Shown here piece after piece: positions 11,078 through 21,064 of a stretch of 64,000 nt of DNA. The stretch is from the NCBI GenBank assembly GCA_039583875.1, contig CM077166.1, forward strand, positions 87,914,564-87,978,563, written 5' to 3'. The position numbers were made by a program, and so were the translations under genes. Within the stretch, counting starts at the first letter, position 1. Every line of letters begins with the position of its first letter. The notes under the pieces are model-generated. The model did no database searches. It was not told the origin of the DNA and saw nothing but the letters and a program-made list of their open reading frames with translations. This DNA is from Platanthera guangdongensis (taxonomy: Eukaryota > Streptophyta > Magnoliopsida > Asparagales > Orchidaceae).

Positions 11078-12627
11078 TTAGTCCTCTTTATTGAGCATCC
11101 CAAGCTCTGTCTTGAAGAACGAGAACTTGGTCTCGTCCAGCGGCTTTGTGAAGATATCTGCAACTTGCATATCTGTGGGCACATATTGGAGATCTATGTC
11201 TCCATGCTCCACATATTCTCGGATGAAGTGATACCTTAGCTCGATGTGCTTTGTCCTGCTATGGGAGACTGGATTGTTGGCTATTGCAATTGCGCTGGAG
11301 GAGTCACAGTACAAGGGAATATCCTTGAACTGCAGGTTGTAGTCCTCGAACTGATTCTTTATCCATAGCAACTGTGCGCAACAACTGCCTGCAGAGATAT
11401 ACTCTGACTCGGTCGTTGAGATTGCGACACTGTTCTGCTTCTTGCTACTCCAGAAGATTAGCCTTCTTCCGAAGAATTGGAAAGTCCCTGAGGTGCTTTT
11501 CCGGTCGTCTTTGCTACCTGCAAAATCTATATCTGAAAACCCAATTAGTTCGTTGTCATTACTTCTTGGGTATCATAAGCCAAGATTTGGTGTGCCTTTA
11601 AGGTATCTCAGGATCCGCTTTGCAGCAACGTAATGAGATTCCTTAGAGTTCACCTGAAATCTAGCACAGACACATGTTGAAAACATTATGTCAGGCCTAC
11701 TGACAGTAAGGTAGAGCAAGGATCCAATTATGCTTCTGTACTTGGTTTTATCAAAAGATTTCCCTTTTTCATCCTTGTCTAGAGACATAGTTGATCCCAT
11801 TGGAGTCCTCATAGAGGTTGTGTTCTCCATTTCGAATTTCTTAATTAGCTCTTTGGTGAACTTGGTCGTTGAGATGAAGATTCCATCTTCAGATTGTTTC
11901 ACCTGAAGCCCTAAGAAATACTTCAGCTCGCCATACTGCTCATTTCAAACTTCCCTTGCATAAGTTTTGAGAACTTTTTGCAGAGGTTGTCATCTGTAGA
12001 GCCAAAAATAATGTCGTCGACATAGATTTGCACTAGCAAAATCTTGCCTTTTATTTCCCTAAGAAATAATGTCTTGTCTATCTTTCCCCTTGTGAACTTG
12101 TTCTCAAGTTGAAAGGTAGACAACGTTTTATACCAAGCTCTAGGAGCTTGTTTCAGACCATATAGGGCCTTGTGCAGAAAATAGACATGATCAGGAAAGT
12201 TAGGATCAACGAAACCTGGAGGTTGTACCACATACACTTCCTCCTTTATGTTACCTTTCAGGAAGGCCGACTTCACGTCCATCTGATAGACGGTGAAGCC
12301 TTTGAAAGCAGCATATGCTAGGAACAACCTTATTGCCTCCAGCCTTGCCACTGGAGCATATGTCTGGTCGAAGTCGATTCCTTCTTCTTGACGATAGCCT
12401 TTAGCGATGAGTCTGGCCTTATTCTTTATGATCGTCCCGTCTTCGTCCATCTTGTTTCTGTAGACCCGTTTTGTTCCAATGATGTTCTTTCCTTTGGTTC
12501 TTGGAACCAGCATCCACACATTGCAGCGCTTGAACTGATTTAGCTCTTCTTCCATTGCCATTATCCTTGATGCGTCTGAGTTTTCTTCCTCAAATTTCTT
12601 TGGTTCAACCTGGGAGAGAAACCTCAA
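11078..12627 (-). pseudogene. Reverse transcriptase and RNase H of Copia-1
   Basis: The frame 12627-11923 has the Ty1/copia RT blocks: [25 protein letters not shown] and the catalytic YVDD (in [11 protein letters not shown]). It ends early because one base is missing near 11930, where Copia-3 reads [11 protein letters not shown]; the rest of RT continues in another frame at 11902-11573. RNase H is split. Its start, in about 11570-11375, is damaged. Its end, 11371-11078, keeps LYCDSSSAIAIA, SRTKHIELRYHFIRE and ADIFTKPL. The polyprotein ends at LNKED, TAG 11078. RT copies the element RNA and RNase H removes it; this copy can do neither. Confidence 0.9.
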
Positions 12628-12690
12628 ATGAAGATTCTCATTAGTTGTACCTCTCCGAGTTCTGACACCATCCCGGGGGTCTCCTATGAT

Positions 12691-14308
12691 CTAGTCCATG
12701 GGGTGATCCTTCAGATGTCTGAGCTCTAGATTTTTTGCATATGGATTATCTTCAATCAATGGAGTGATTTCTTCATCCTGGATGACTTCTTCATTATGAT
12801 CATCAGCCTCTCCAATAGGAGTTGGAGTGGTGATCTTAATGAACTTCTCGCCTTTGTCTTTGGACGGATCATCCAAGCTAGTTTCTTTCAGCTTTTCACC
12901 TACATCTTCAGTAAGCACACTAGACAGATTTCTTTGTAGCAAGCTCGTCTCATCAAAAACAACGTGTATCGATTCTTCGACCACCAGGGTTTTTCTATTA
13001 AAAATCCTATATGCCTTACTATAGCTACTATATCCTACAAAAATACCTTCAAAGCTCTTTTCGCTGAACTTGGCGGTATCATACTTACCATTGTTAATTA
13101 CGAAGCATTTACAACCAAAGATTCTAATGTATGAGACTGTTGGTTTCCTGCCTTTCAGAAGTTCGTAAGGTGTCTTATTGTGGTCTTTGTTTATGAGTGC
13201 TCGATTTTGCACGTGGCATGCAGTGTTGACGGCCTCAGACCAGAAGTACTCTAGTAGTGAAGCATCACTCAACATGGTCCTGCAGGCCTCTATGAGTATT
13301 CTGTTCCTTCTCTCAGCCACTCCATTCTGTTATGGAGTACGAGGAGAGGAAGTAGCAAGGTACACGGGTGACACATGAACTACTCGAGTAGGTAAAATGA
13401 ACTACTCGAGTATGTTTCTATCTACTCGAGTATGTGAGTATACCTACTCGAGTATATGACTTAGAGAAATTTAGATGAGAAAAACCTTATGGTACTCGGG
13501 TATAACGAGTAATCTACTCGAGTATATAAGCATGCTACTCGAGTATATGACTTGGTCTACTCGAGTACGTGACTTAGCTACTCGAGTATATGACTATGTC
13601 TACTCGAGTACAAGATTCCTTTACTCGAGTAACTTATACCCAGACTACTCGAGTAGGTGAAAGCTCTACTCGAGTAAAACACTTAGAAATTTTCTGATGT
13701 TGGAAAAACTGATTCTTCTAGAGTAGACAACTTCCAATGCCTTTCCCATAGTCCAATAGCTTGAATATGAAGTGTATCCCAATAGAGAGACCACACCTGA
13801 GTCAACTCCTTGGAATATGCAATGAGGGATTACATTGCACAGTTCCTGTGTTTGGTGACCCACTGTGGGCTGACATTGGCCTACACTTCCCAGTGAAACT
13901 CCTGCAAACATGAAGGATACCTAAGCTTTCACAGAATTCTGTCATGGTCCGAGATTTGAACTCTGTTCCGTTGTCACTTCTGATTTTGACTATGGAGCAG
14001 TTGTATTCATTCTGGACTTGCCTGACAAAATTAGTAAAGATGTCGAAGGTATCTGACTTGTGTTTCAGAAAGAACACCCACGCAAAGCGCGAGTAGTCAT
14101 CAATAATTACCAATGTATAGTCCTTACCTCCCAAACATCTAATCTGCAGTGGACCAAACAAGTCCATGTGCAATAGATGGAGACATCTGTTAGAGTCTTT
14201 GCCAATAATGCTTTTAAAGGTAACCCTTGTTTGCTTGCCTTTTACGCATGCATGACAAGGTTTGTCTTTGACGCATTTTACATTTGGGGAATCACGTACT
14301 AAGTTCAT
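12691..14308 (-). pseudogene. Integrase of Copia-1, interrupted by an LTR fragment
   Basis: The 14308-13912 part has the zinc-binding end (CHACVKGKQT) and the first two catalytic acids, in HMDLFGP and RSDNGTEF. It then runs into foreign sequence after CESLGILH. The frame resumes after 13357 with SPRTP, a stop and NGVAERRNRILIEA, which supplies the third catalytic acid, and continues to 12691 with the copia-specific RIFGCKCF and GIFVGYSSYSKAYR. A stop at 12691 replaces a probable Gln before IIGDP. Without the 555 bp insertion and the stops it would be a normal DDE integrase. Confidence 0.88.
13357..13911 (-). repeat. LTR fragment captured inside the Copia-1 integrase
   Basis: About 555 bp matches the internal part of the Copia-1 LTR from AAGGTACACG to CTGCAAACAT (like 18431-18980), including about ten CTCGAG motifs, in the same orientation as the element. 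It lacks both LTR ends and has no obvious flanking duplication, so it did not insert as a normal LTR. By eye it differs from both Copia-1 LTRs by about 10% or more, clearly more than the LTRs differ from each other. Confidence 0.85.
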
Positions 14309-14359
14309 TGAAAGTAGTTTATTAATGGTTTTGAAATTAATATGTGCTAGTATCTTGTG

Positions 14360-14797
14360 TCATTGGTCACCAAGAGACGCACTATCTTTTACTAAAAGGC
14401 ACACTGGTGTAGAGGAATCTATACATATGAAATTTAAACAGAAAATATTCCTGCTTCGAGTGCCGGATCGAATCGTTTCCATATTGTCAATGGATTTTAT
14501 CAAGCACTTATCAGCATGGAACTCAACTATGTATCCTTTATCGCAGAGTTGGCTTATGCTAATGAGATTGTGTTCCAATCCTTCGACATAGGCCACATCC
14601 GAGAAGGATACATTGCCGTTAGTAATCATACCATAGCCTCTAGTAATTCCACGGTCTGAACCTCCAAAGATGACCTTTGGTCCATTCACGACTGGAGTAA
14701 AGTTCTGAATGAGGCTTCTAGTCCCGGTCATATACCGAGAGCATCCACTGTCCAAGTACCAGATGGGCGTTTTGTTGGCCTTTGGACATCCCTGCAA
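14360..14797 (-). pseudogene. Aspartic protease and pre-integrase zone of Copia-1
   Basis: It contains WYLDSGCSRYMTG, with the protease active site D-S-G, then KVIFGGSDRG and NLISISQLCDKGYIV. The pre-integrase part follows (SRNIFCLNF). The frame stops at 14360, where TGA replaces the Trp of the usual DQWHK; the same frame resumes as integrase. The protease processes the copia polyprotein. Upstream it joins gag after a frameshift near 15420. Confidence 0.88.
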
Positions 14798-14803
14798 TCA
14801 TAA

Positions 14804-17112
14804 TCAATTTGCCTTAGTAGCCCAAACATATTTGGGTCCTTGGTCTCAGGTTAGAGTACTCCCCCTACGAGTGTTAGCATTATGAGCGGTCTTTCTCATA
14901 TCGCTGACATGAGGGGTTGCAGCATTTCTGGAATTGAACCAGCAATCTATGGCGAAGTTACCAACCTTACCACAACACCAACAGTCAAATCTGTTGTACC
15001 TTTGCCTCAAGATCTCATGCTTGACCTTTTGGAACTTTGGTCTAGCAGGGGTAGCATTCTTGGAGGAAGATGCCTCTTGATGATGGCAATCACATGGCTT
15101 CTTCTCCTTTATGGGCTTCTCTACAACAGGCTTTGTCTTTGGTGCCTTCTTGAAGTTATGCCCATGATTGAAAGGGCCATAGCTCTGAAGAATAACTTCT
15201 TCATAAGGTGCCTTAAAGACACTTTCGCCAAAGTTTTGGGGTCTAGCCCATCCTTGATAGCGGGACTTTGGCTCTACATAAGTAGGCCTAGCAAAGTGCC
15301 CGTATGATGAGTCAAACTCAAACTCATTTGATGGAAAGATGACCTTTTTGAATGTAGTTTGATTTTGAGGGGCTTTCCCTTTCTCTTCGGCTAAGGCCTT
15401 ATTGGCGGCCTTATTCTTCCGTAATTTTTATTTCTCCTAGAGGATTTACTAGGAGCTTCTTCATGGCCTAGACCAGCTACCTTGGCCTTTGCTGAGAATT
15501 CGGCAACGAATGGAAGAACTGTTTTGGGCTTCGAGAAAATCTCAACAAGTTTCCTTTCAGCCGCAAGTTCGGCTTCCAATCCTTTGATGATCTTCTCCTT
15601 CAGGTCAAGGTGCTCCAGAGCCTTGTTATATTCTTCAATAGCATTATTGAAGTTTTCTTCGAGGGAGTCAGTCTTTGCGACTTTCTCTCTCAAGATGCTC
15701 TCTTCGGCTTTTAGAGATTTGTTCTCTTTAGCTCGAGTCTTCACGACTCGATGACATTTGTTGTAAGCCATGATTAACTCCTTGTACTGGGCCATTAATT
15801 CTGACTTATCGTCAGAGGAGCTACCCTCGCAATCATGTTCAGAAACTTCAGAATCTGAAAGACGGGTGTGAGAGTTTACCTTCCTAGTGAACTGGGGTTC
15901 TTGTTCGTCCTCTGTTTGAGTCATTAGCCCAAAGTAAGCTTCTTCTTCTTCGCTTGACTCAGATGAGTCGGAGTCGCTAAGAGTCTTGATCTTTTTGGCT
16001 ATTATGCTCTACTCTTTCCTCTTCTTGTTGTATGAGGATTTCTTTTCTTCTCATCTACCACCCTCCTTCTTCTTATGAGGGCAGTCAGCAATGACGTGAC
16101 CTGGCTTATTACAGCAATAGCAAATGATGTCAGTTGAAGCATATTTGTTCTGTTTAGGATTGTACCTTTCGTGGCTACTTGAGCCTTTTCTTTGTCGATC
16201 GTCATCGCGCCGCGATATTCTGTATGAGGCATCCTTGCCTTTCCATTGTTTCTTTTTATTAAGAAACTTCTTGAATTACCTTGAGAGTAAGGAGAACTCT
16301 CCTTCAGATAGTTCAGAGCCTGAGGTGCTAGGCTCTGATGTCTCTTCTTCTTCATCAACTTCTAGAGCTGGAGCGGGGGAGGCAGCCTTAGTCTTTCTGG
16401 AGGTGTCTGCCTTCAGAGCGACAGATTTCTCCTTTAGTGCAGACCTGCCCTTCTCTTCTTCAGCTTTTCTTGTATTGATTTGGAGTTCATAAGACATAAG
16501 CTTTCCAAAGAGATTTTGCTGGTCCGTTTCAGCTAGCTTCCCGAACTCCCTGATGGCGCATACCTTGTTATCCCATTCCTTAGTTAGGGATCTCAAGAAT
16601 TTGTCGTTCAGTTCTCCATTGGTGAAGACACGGCCATACACCCTTAGGTCATTAACGATTTTGAAGAAGTTCTCAAAGGTGTCGGCAATTGTTTCCTTGT
16701 TCCCTTGTCGGAATGCTTCATATTTTTGATTGAGAAGGAATCTCCGATCATCCCTTACTTCTTCAGTTCCTTCCACCAAGGTGACTAAGGAATGCCACAT
16801 CTCCTTAGACGATTGACAGTGAATCAAATTCTACAGCATCGAGTCATCGACTGCACTTGCTATAATGTTCTTAGCTTTCTTGTCGAGAGAGACAAGTGAA
16901 ATCTCGTCTTTGTCGAGATCCATTAGCTTTTTGGGAACTTTCTTGGTAGGATCGATAGTGGACACAGTCATGGGAACGTAAGGACCTTCTTCAACGATCA
17001 TGAAGATCCTTGGATCCACAGCTTCCATGAAAAATTTTATCCTTTCTTTCCACATGGGAAAGTTATTTTTGTTTCACAGTGGAAGCTTGGCGAAATCTTT
17101 GCCCTTGTCCAT
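14804..17112 (-). pseudogene. Gag of Copia-1 with two zinc knuckles
   Basis: It starts at the ATG at 17112 (MDKGKDFAKLPL, then a stop) and continues NNFPMWKERIKFFMEA, the usual copia Gag N-terminus. Stops lie near 17075, 16831, 16276 and 16020, and a 1 bp loss lies near 15420. The first knuckle is CYCCNKPGHVIADC (about 16140-16085). Then comes a highly charged, coiled-coil-like stretch (15924-15430). A second knuckle-like motif, CWCCGKVGNFAIDC (about 14990-14940), has Asn where His is expected. Gag forms the particle and binds element RNA. Copia-3 keeps His in its second knuckle. Confidence 0.88.
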
Positions 17113-17182
17113 TTTATGGTAGAATCTTTCAGACAACAGATTTGGATCTGATCAAGGTGTTAACCTTTTGACGATCAACCTC

Positions 17183-17194
17183 GCTCTGATACCA
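17183..17194 (-). other. Primer binding site of Copia-1
   Basis: TGGTATCAGAGC on the - strand is a perfect 12-base complement to the 3' end of plant initiator tRNA-Met. It lies two bases inside the 5' LTR. Confidence 0.92.
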
Positions 17195-17196
17195 AT

Positions 17197-19075
17197 TGAA
17201 AGAAAACGGCTGTCAACCTAAATCACCTAGAGGGGGTGAATAGGTGAGTTGTGCGTCTTTTGCGGAATAAAAGATAATTAGACCACAGCACAGAACTATC
17301 TACCAATATCACAGACGACACAAGATTTATAGTGATTCCCCAACCTTGGGTACATCCACTTTCCCTCACCGATCTAGCAATCAACTAGACTCGGCTACTC
17401 CACTATCTCGGATCAAAAATCTATCCTACCCTCGGAACAAAGTTCCTACAAACTCGATCCAAACAAAGGGATCTACACCTCGGAAGATAACACTTCCTAC
17501 AAACTTGGAGTGAAAAACTCCTACACTCGGAGAAACTTTCTCCTACAAGATTAAAAAAGTTTTGGAAAATATACAAACAGTAAATCCAATCAGATCTGAA
17601 GAAACGGCCAGAAAACTTCCTCTTATGGACTTTGCAGCACTATCAGAACTCGGTGAAGAGAATCTCGGCCCAGATCTGGATCTTCTTGCTTTTACAGAAT
17701 CAGAGAGAGAAGATGAGCGGTGATGTCGATCTCGATCTGTAACTTTCTTCAGAATGAATCCTCTGAACTTAGGAGCAGTGGCCAGAGAAGATGGTGGCGG
17801 CGGCGGCTTCCGTTTCGTGAAAACAGTGAGGAGTCGGCTGAAGATTTTTTCTCAAAATAAAATGACAAGAAAGCTTGGAGAATACTTAGGGTTTGTCATT
17901 TTCTGATAAGACCTTATATAGGAGAGACTAACGGTCATAATCGGTCATAATGATGTACATGTGGACCAATCATGTCGCGTGATTTTAAAATCCCGTCAGA
18001 AAAAGGACTTACACAAATTTCAGAAAAAGTTCAGCCATATACAAGAGTAAGTGAATAGCTAGTCGAGTAGTTGAATAACTACTCGAGTACATGAAGGAGA
18101 ACATACTCGGGTATATAAAGATAGGCTACTCGAGTAGGTAGAAATCAACTACTCGAGTAAGCAGAAAGAACTACTCGAGTATGTAGAGTGACTTACTCGA
18201 GTATAAATCGGATCTACTCGAGTACAAGAAAAACTACTCGAGTATATTACATAAACTACTCGAGTACATGAAGTACTACTCGAGTGGGATACTTAGAATA
18301 AATTCTGAAGATGTCAGCAAGCAGCTACTCGAGTAGTTGAACTAAACTACTCGAGAGGAAGTAATCTACTCGAGTATGTGAAAGTTCTACTCGAGTAAAA
18401 GACTTTGAAAATTCTAGAGCAGGAAAATTTCAAGGTACACGAGTGAAACATGATCTACTTGAGTAGGTATATTGAACTACTCGAGTATGATTCTATCTTC
18501 TCAAGTATGTGAGTATACTTACTCGAGTCCATGACTTAGAAAATTTTTGAAGAGAGACGCCTTTAATACTCGGGTATAATGAGTCATCTACTCGAGTATA
18601 TAAACATGTTACTCGAGTATATGACTATGTCTACTCGAGTACATGACCTAGCTACACGAGAGATACAATTAAGTACTCGAGTACAAGGTTTCTTTACTCG
18701 AGTAAATTATACCCAAACTACTCGAGTAGTTATAGACCTACTCGAGTAAAAGACTTAGAGAATTTTTGTTGTTGGAAAACTTTTTCTTCTAATGTAGTCA
18801 ACTTCCAATTCTTTTTCCAAAGTCCAATAGCTTGAAGATGAAGTATATCCCAATAGAGAGACCACACATGAGTCAACACCTTGGAATATGCAATGAGGGA
18901 TTACATTGCACAGTTCCTGTGTTTGGTGACCCACTGTGGACTGACATTGGTCTACACTTCCCAGTGAAATTCCTGCAAACATATAACTCAAAACAAGCAT
19001 CAAATACAACTATATTCATCTTAGTTCCAGGGTGACTTCATCAAATCTGGGTTAGTGTGGATGTAATACCCAACA
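17197..19075 (-). repeat. 5' LTR of Copia-1
   Basis: 1879 bp, the same ends as the 3' LTR, followed by the GTGAA target duplication at 19076-19080. Differences from the 3' LTR are scattered substitutions and small indels, a few percent by eye. Confidence 0.93.
17912..18748 (-). promoter_or_regulatory. U3 promoter of Copia-1: CTCGAG array and TATA box
   Basis: The array (18041-18748) mirrors the one in the 3' LTR. On the - strand TATATAAGG at 17912-17920 follows about 120 bp after the array, so transcription should start near 17885 and run toward gag. The TATA sequence is also present in the Copia-3 LTR. Confidence 0.65.
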
Positions 19076-19342
19076 GTGAAGCCCCATGATCTTCTCAAAC
19101 AAGGGTTCAAAAATCTACTACATTAGACTGAAACTTGACTGATTTCCCTGCAGTCTTCCTAACAGGTAAGCTGACATTTTTCCTGACACTGGTGTTGTGC
19201 TAACAATCTATGACATAGTTCCCAAACTTACCACAACACCAGCACTCATATCTATTATATCTTCTTTTATATACAGTCTTAACAGCCTTGCTATCAGCTG
19301 TCCTTTTGTTTAGTGCTGGGGCTGGTGCATCAAATACCAATG
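19076..19342 (-). pseudogene. Fragment of a copia gag (H), second zinc knuckle part
   Basis: On the - strand it reads RRYNRYECWCCGKFGNYVID then Cys and a stop (Trp codon changed to TAG), aligning with the second knuckle of Copia-1 Gag. VRKTAGK matches the MRKTAHN that follows in Copia-1. The upstream half of the same gag is at 31550-33541. Copia-2 (19343-31549) sits between them with a perfect target duplication. The left end is cut by Copia-1. Confidence 0.75.
19338..19342. other. Target site duplication of Copia-2 (left copy)
   Basis: CAATG precedes the 5' LTR here and follows the 3' LTR at 31550-31554. The perfect match defines the insertion. Confidence 0.9.
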
Positions 19343-20933
19343 TGTTGGAACACCCTATTACTAATTTGGGTCAGGATCACTATGTCTCTAGGAAACTTGT
19401 TTTTGACCTCATTATATAGATCTAAAGGTCAATTAGGATTGAGTCTAAGGGTTAGTAGTTATGTTTGGAAGCTGCCCTCAAGACCAAGGATTTTCAGTTT
19501 GGAGACTAAGTCATATCGTCGAGCTCAGTACGACGAATCGTCTAACTCCAATCGACGATCGTCTAGCTCAACTTCGACGGATTGTCGAACTCCATTCGAC
19601 GATCGCTGAGCTCAACTTCAACAAATCGTCGAACTCCATTCGACGATCTTCGAGCTCAGTTCGTTGATCTTGGCTCAATATTGATTCTCTATCTCTGAGC
19701 TCAGTTCGACGATAGTTGAGCTCAGATCGACGATCTCTGTTGCTGTCTAAGTCCAAATCGCTGAGCTCAGTTCGACGATAGCAGAGCTCAGTTCGACGTT
19801 TTTCTGAAGAGTTAAAGGATTTTCAAGATTCAAATTCAGAACAGTTAAGGAGTTTGTCAGCAATTAATTCAGAAGATTTTCTAGCCGTTTTCATTTATTC
19901 TAGACCAAGTTTCAAGGGATTATCAAGGAATGTTTCTTTGGACTTTCCCCCAGAAGACAATTGCAATTAAGGAAGTCAATTAATGACAGACCAACGGCTA
20001 TTCTTGACAGAGGATCATTTTCTATTCAGAACCAGGGAATAAAACATAAGATTTTTGAATCTCTCTCACAACACAGACAAGAAGAACAAGAAAAATATTA
20101 TCTGGACAACATCTTTCTCAACACCAACTGTTCACAAGAGAAAGAGCTGTAGACATTCTCTGTCTAAAAGAATTCATATAAGAACACACAACAAAAGGAG
20201 ATCAACAATCTCAAATCTTCAGATCTCTTGTGATTTAAGTGTTCAAGGCCAACATCATTCAAGACTCCAGATACCTAACATTTCAGCTGTTGCTGAAATC
20301 ATCAATTGCTGGAGATCAATTTCTGAAGTTCTATCACCCTACAACAAAGCTTCATTTCCTGAACATCTTAAGAACTCAGGGGGAGCTTTGACAACATAAA
20401 ATCCACATAGTCTTCTCAGCTGCTCTGAGAAAGAGAAGACTTCCATCACTCTCTCATCCCCATCTCTGTAAAAGGTTTTTCAAACTAACTTCAAAAGTTT
20501 GTGCTTGGTTTTTGAGCACCTTATCAAAAGCTCATTGGTGGCAAGACACCTGATCAAAAAATCTGATTTGCTTTTTGAGCACCTTATCAAAAGCTCATTG
20601 GTGCCCAGGACACCTGATCAACTCATCCTGCAGTGGATTCCTACCTAGGGTGGTAGAAGAGTGGATGTACCCAAGTTTAGGGGAACCACTATAGCTCCTT
20701 GTGTCTTCTGGCTTGCTTGTCTTTATTTTTGTTTCTGGCTGTGATTTTTCTGTGATTTGTTATGATCTGTGATTAGTTTCTTTTGTAGATTGTAATTAGA
20801 TAACTGTTGTGTTTAGATTTATTATTTGCTTCTCTGTTCACTCAGATTGCAACAATTATTGTAAAAAGTTTTTAAGCACCATACTCTATTCACCCCCCCC
20901 ATCTAGAGTATATCAGATCTAGCTGCACTTTCA
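19343..20933 (+). repeat. 5' LTR of Copia-2
   Basis: It starts TGTTGGAACACCC and ends GCTGCACTTTCA. The ORFs visible in it (for example 20055-20399) also occur in the 3' LTR, but only because the LTRs are copies. I do not call them genes. I see no convincing TATA box downstream of the array. Confidence 0.92.
19515..19799. promoter_or_regulatory. TCGTCGA/TCGACGA inverted-pair array in the Copia-2 5' LTR
   Basis: Repeated units such as ATCGTCGAACTC...TCGACGATC and GAGCTCAGTTCGACGAT tile about 285 bp. Each unit can fold as a short hairpin with a TCGTCGA/TCGACGA stem. The 3' LTR (30149-30413) has one unit fewer, so copy number changed after insertion. Confidence 0.65.
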
Positions 20934-20935
20934 AT

Positions 20936-20947
20936 TGATATCAGAGG
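20936..20947 (+). other. Primer binding site of Copia-2 (degenerate)
   Basis: TGATATCAGAGG follows the LTR by two bases and matches the initiator tRNA-Met site TGGTATCAGAGC with two mismatches. Confidence 0.75.
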
Positions 20948-21064
20948 GAGGTTGGTTAAAAATACCACACCTTGGTGGTTGCACAGGCTAACACCTGAAC
21001 CCAAAGATCCCTAGTTAGATCTGTTTTCTTTTGATTTTATTATTAGATTGCTTCTTCACAAATC

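Larger units (their letters stand above)
5995..19075 (-). mobile_element. SIRE/Maximus-type Ty1/copia element, complete but defective (Copia-1)
   Basis: A 13.1 kb element on the - strand with two LTRs of about 1.88 kb, a perfect initiator-tRNA-Met primer site, and gag, protease, integrase, reverse transcriptase and RNase H in copia order. A long extra 3' ORF follows pol, as in the SIRE/Maximus lineage. The LTRs differ by a few percent on inspection. The coding region has about ten stops and frameshifts, plus a captured LTR fragment inside integrase, so this copy cannot be autonomous. Confidence 0.93.

Noticed and set aside
14882..15307. 141-codon + strand ORF
   Set aside because: It is antisense to the Gag of Copia-1, including the second zinc knuckle, and is only a shadow.
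20055..20399. 114-codon ORF, also present at 30669-31013
   Set aside because: Both copies lie in the two LTRs of Copia-2, so the conservation is due to LTR identity, and no domain is seen.
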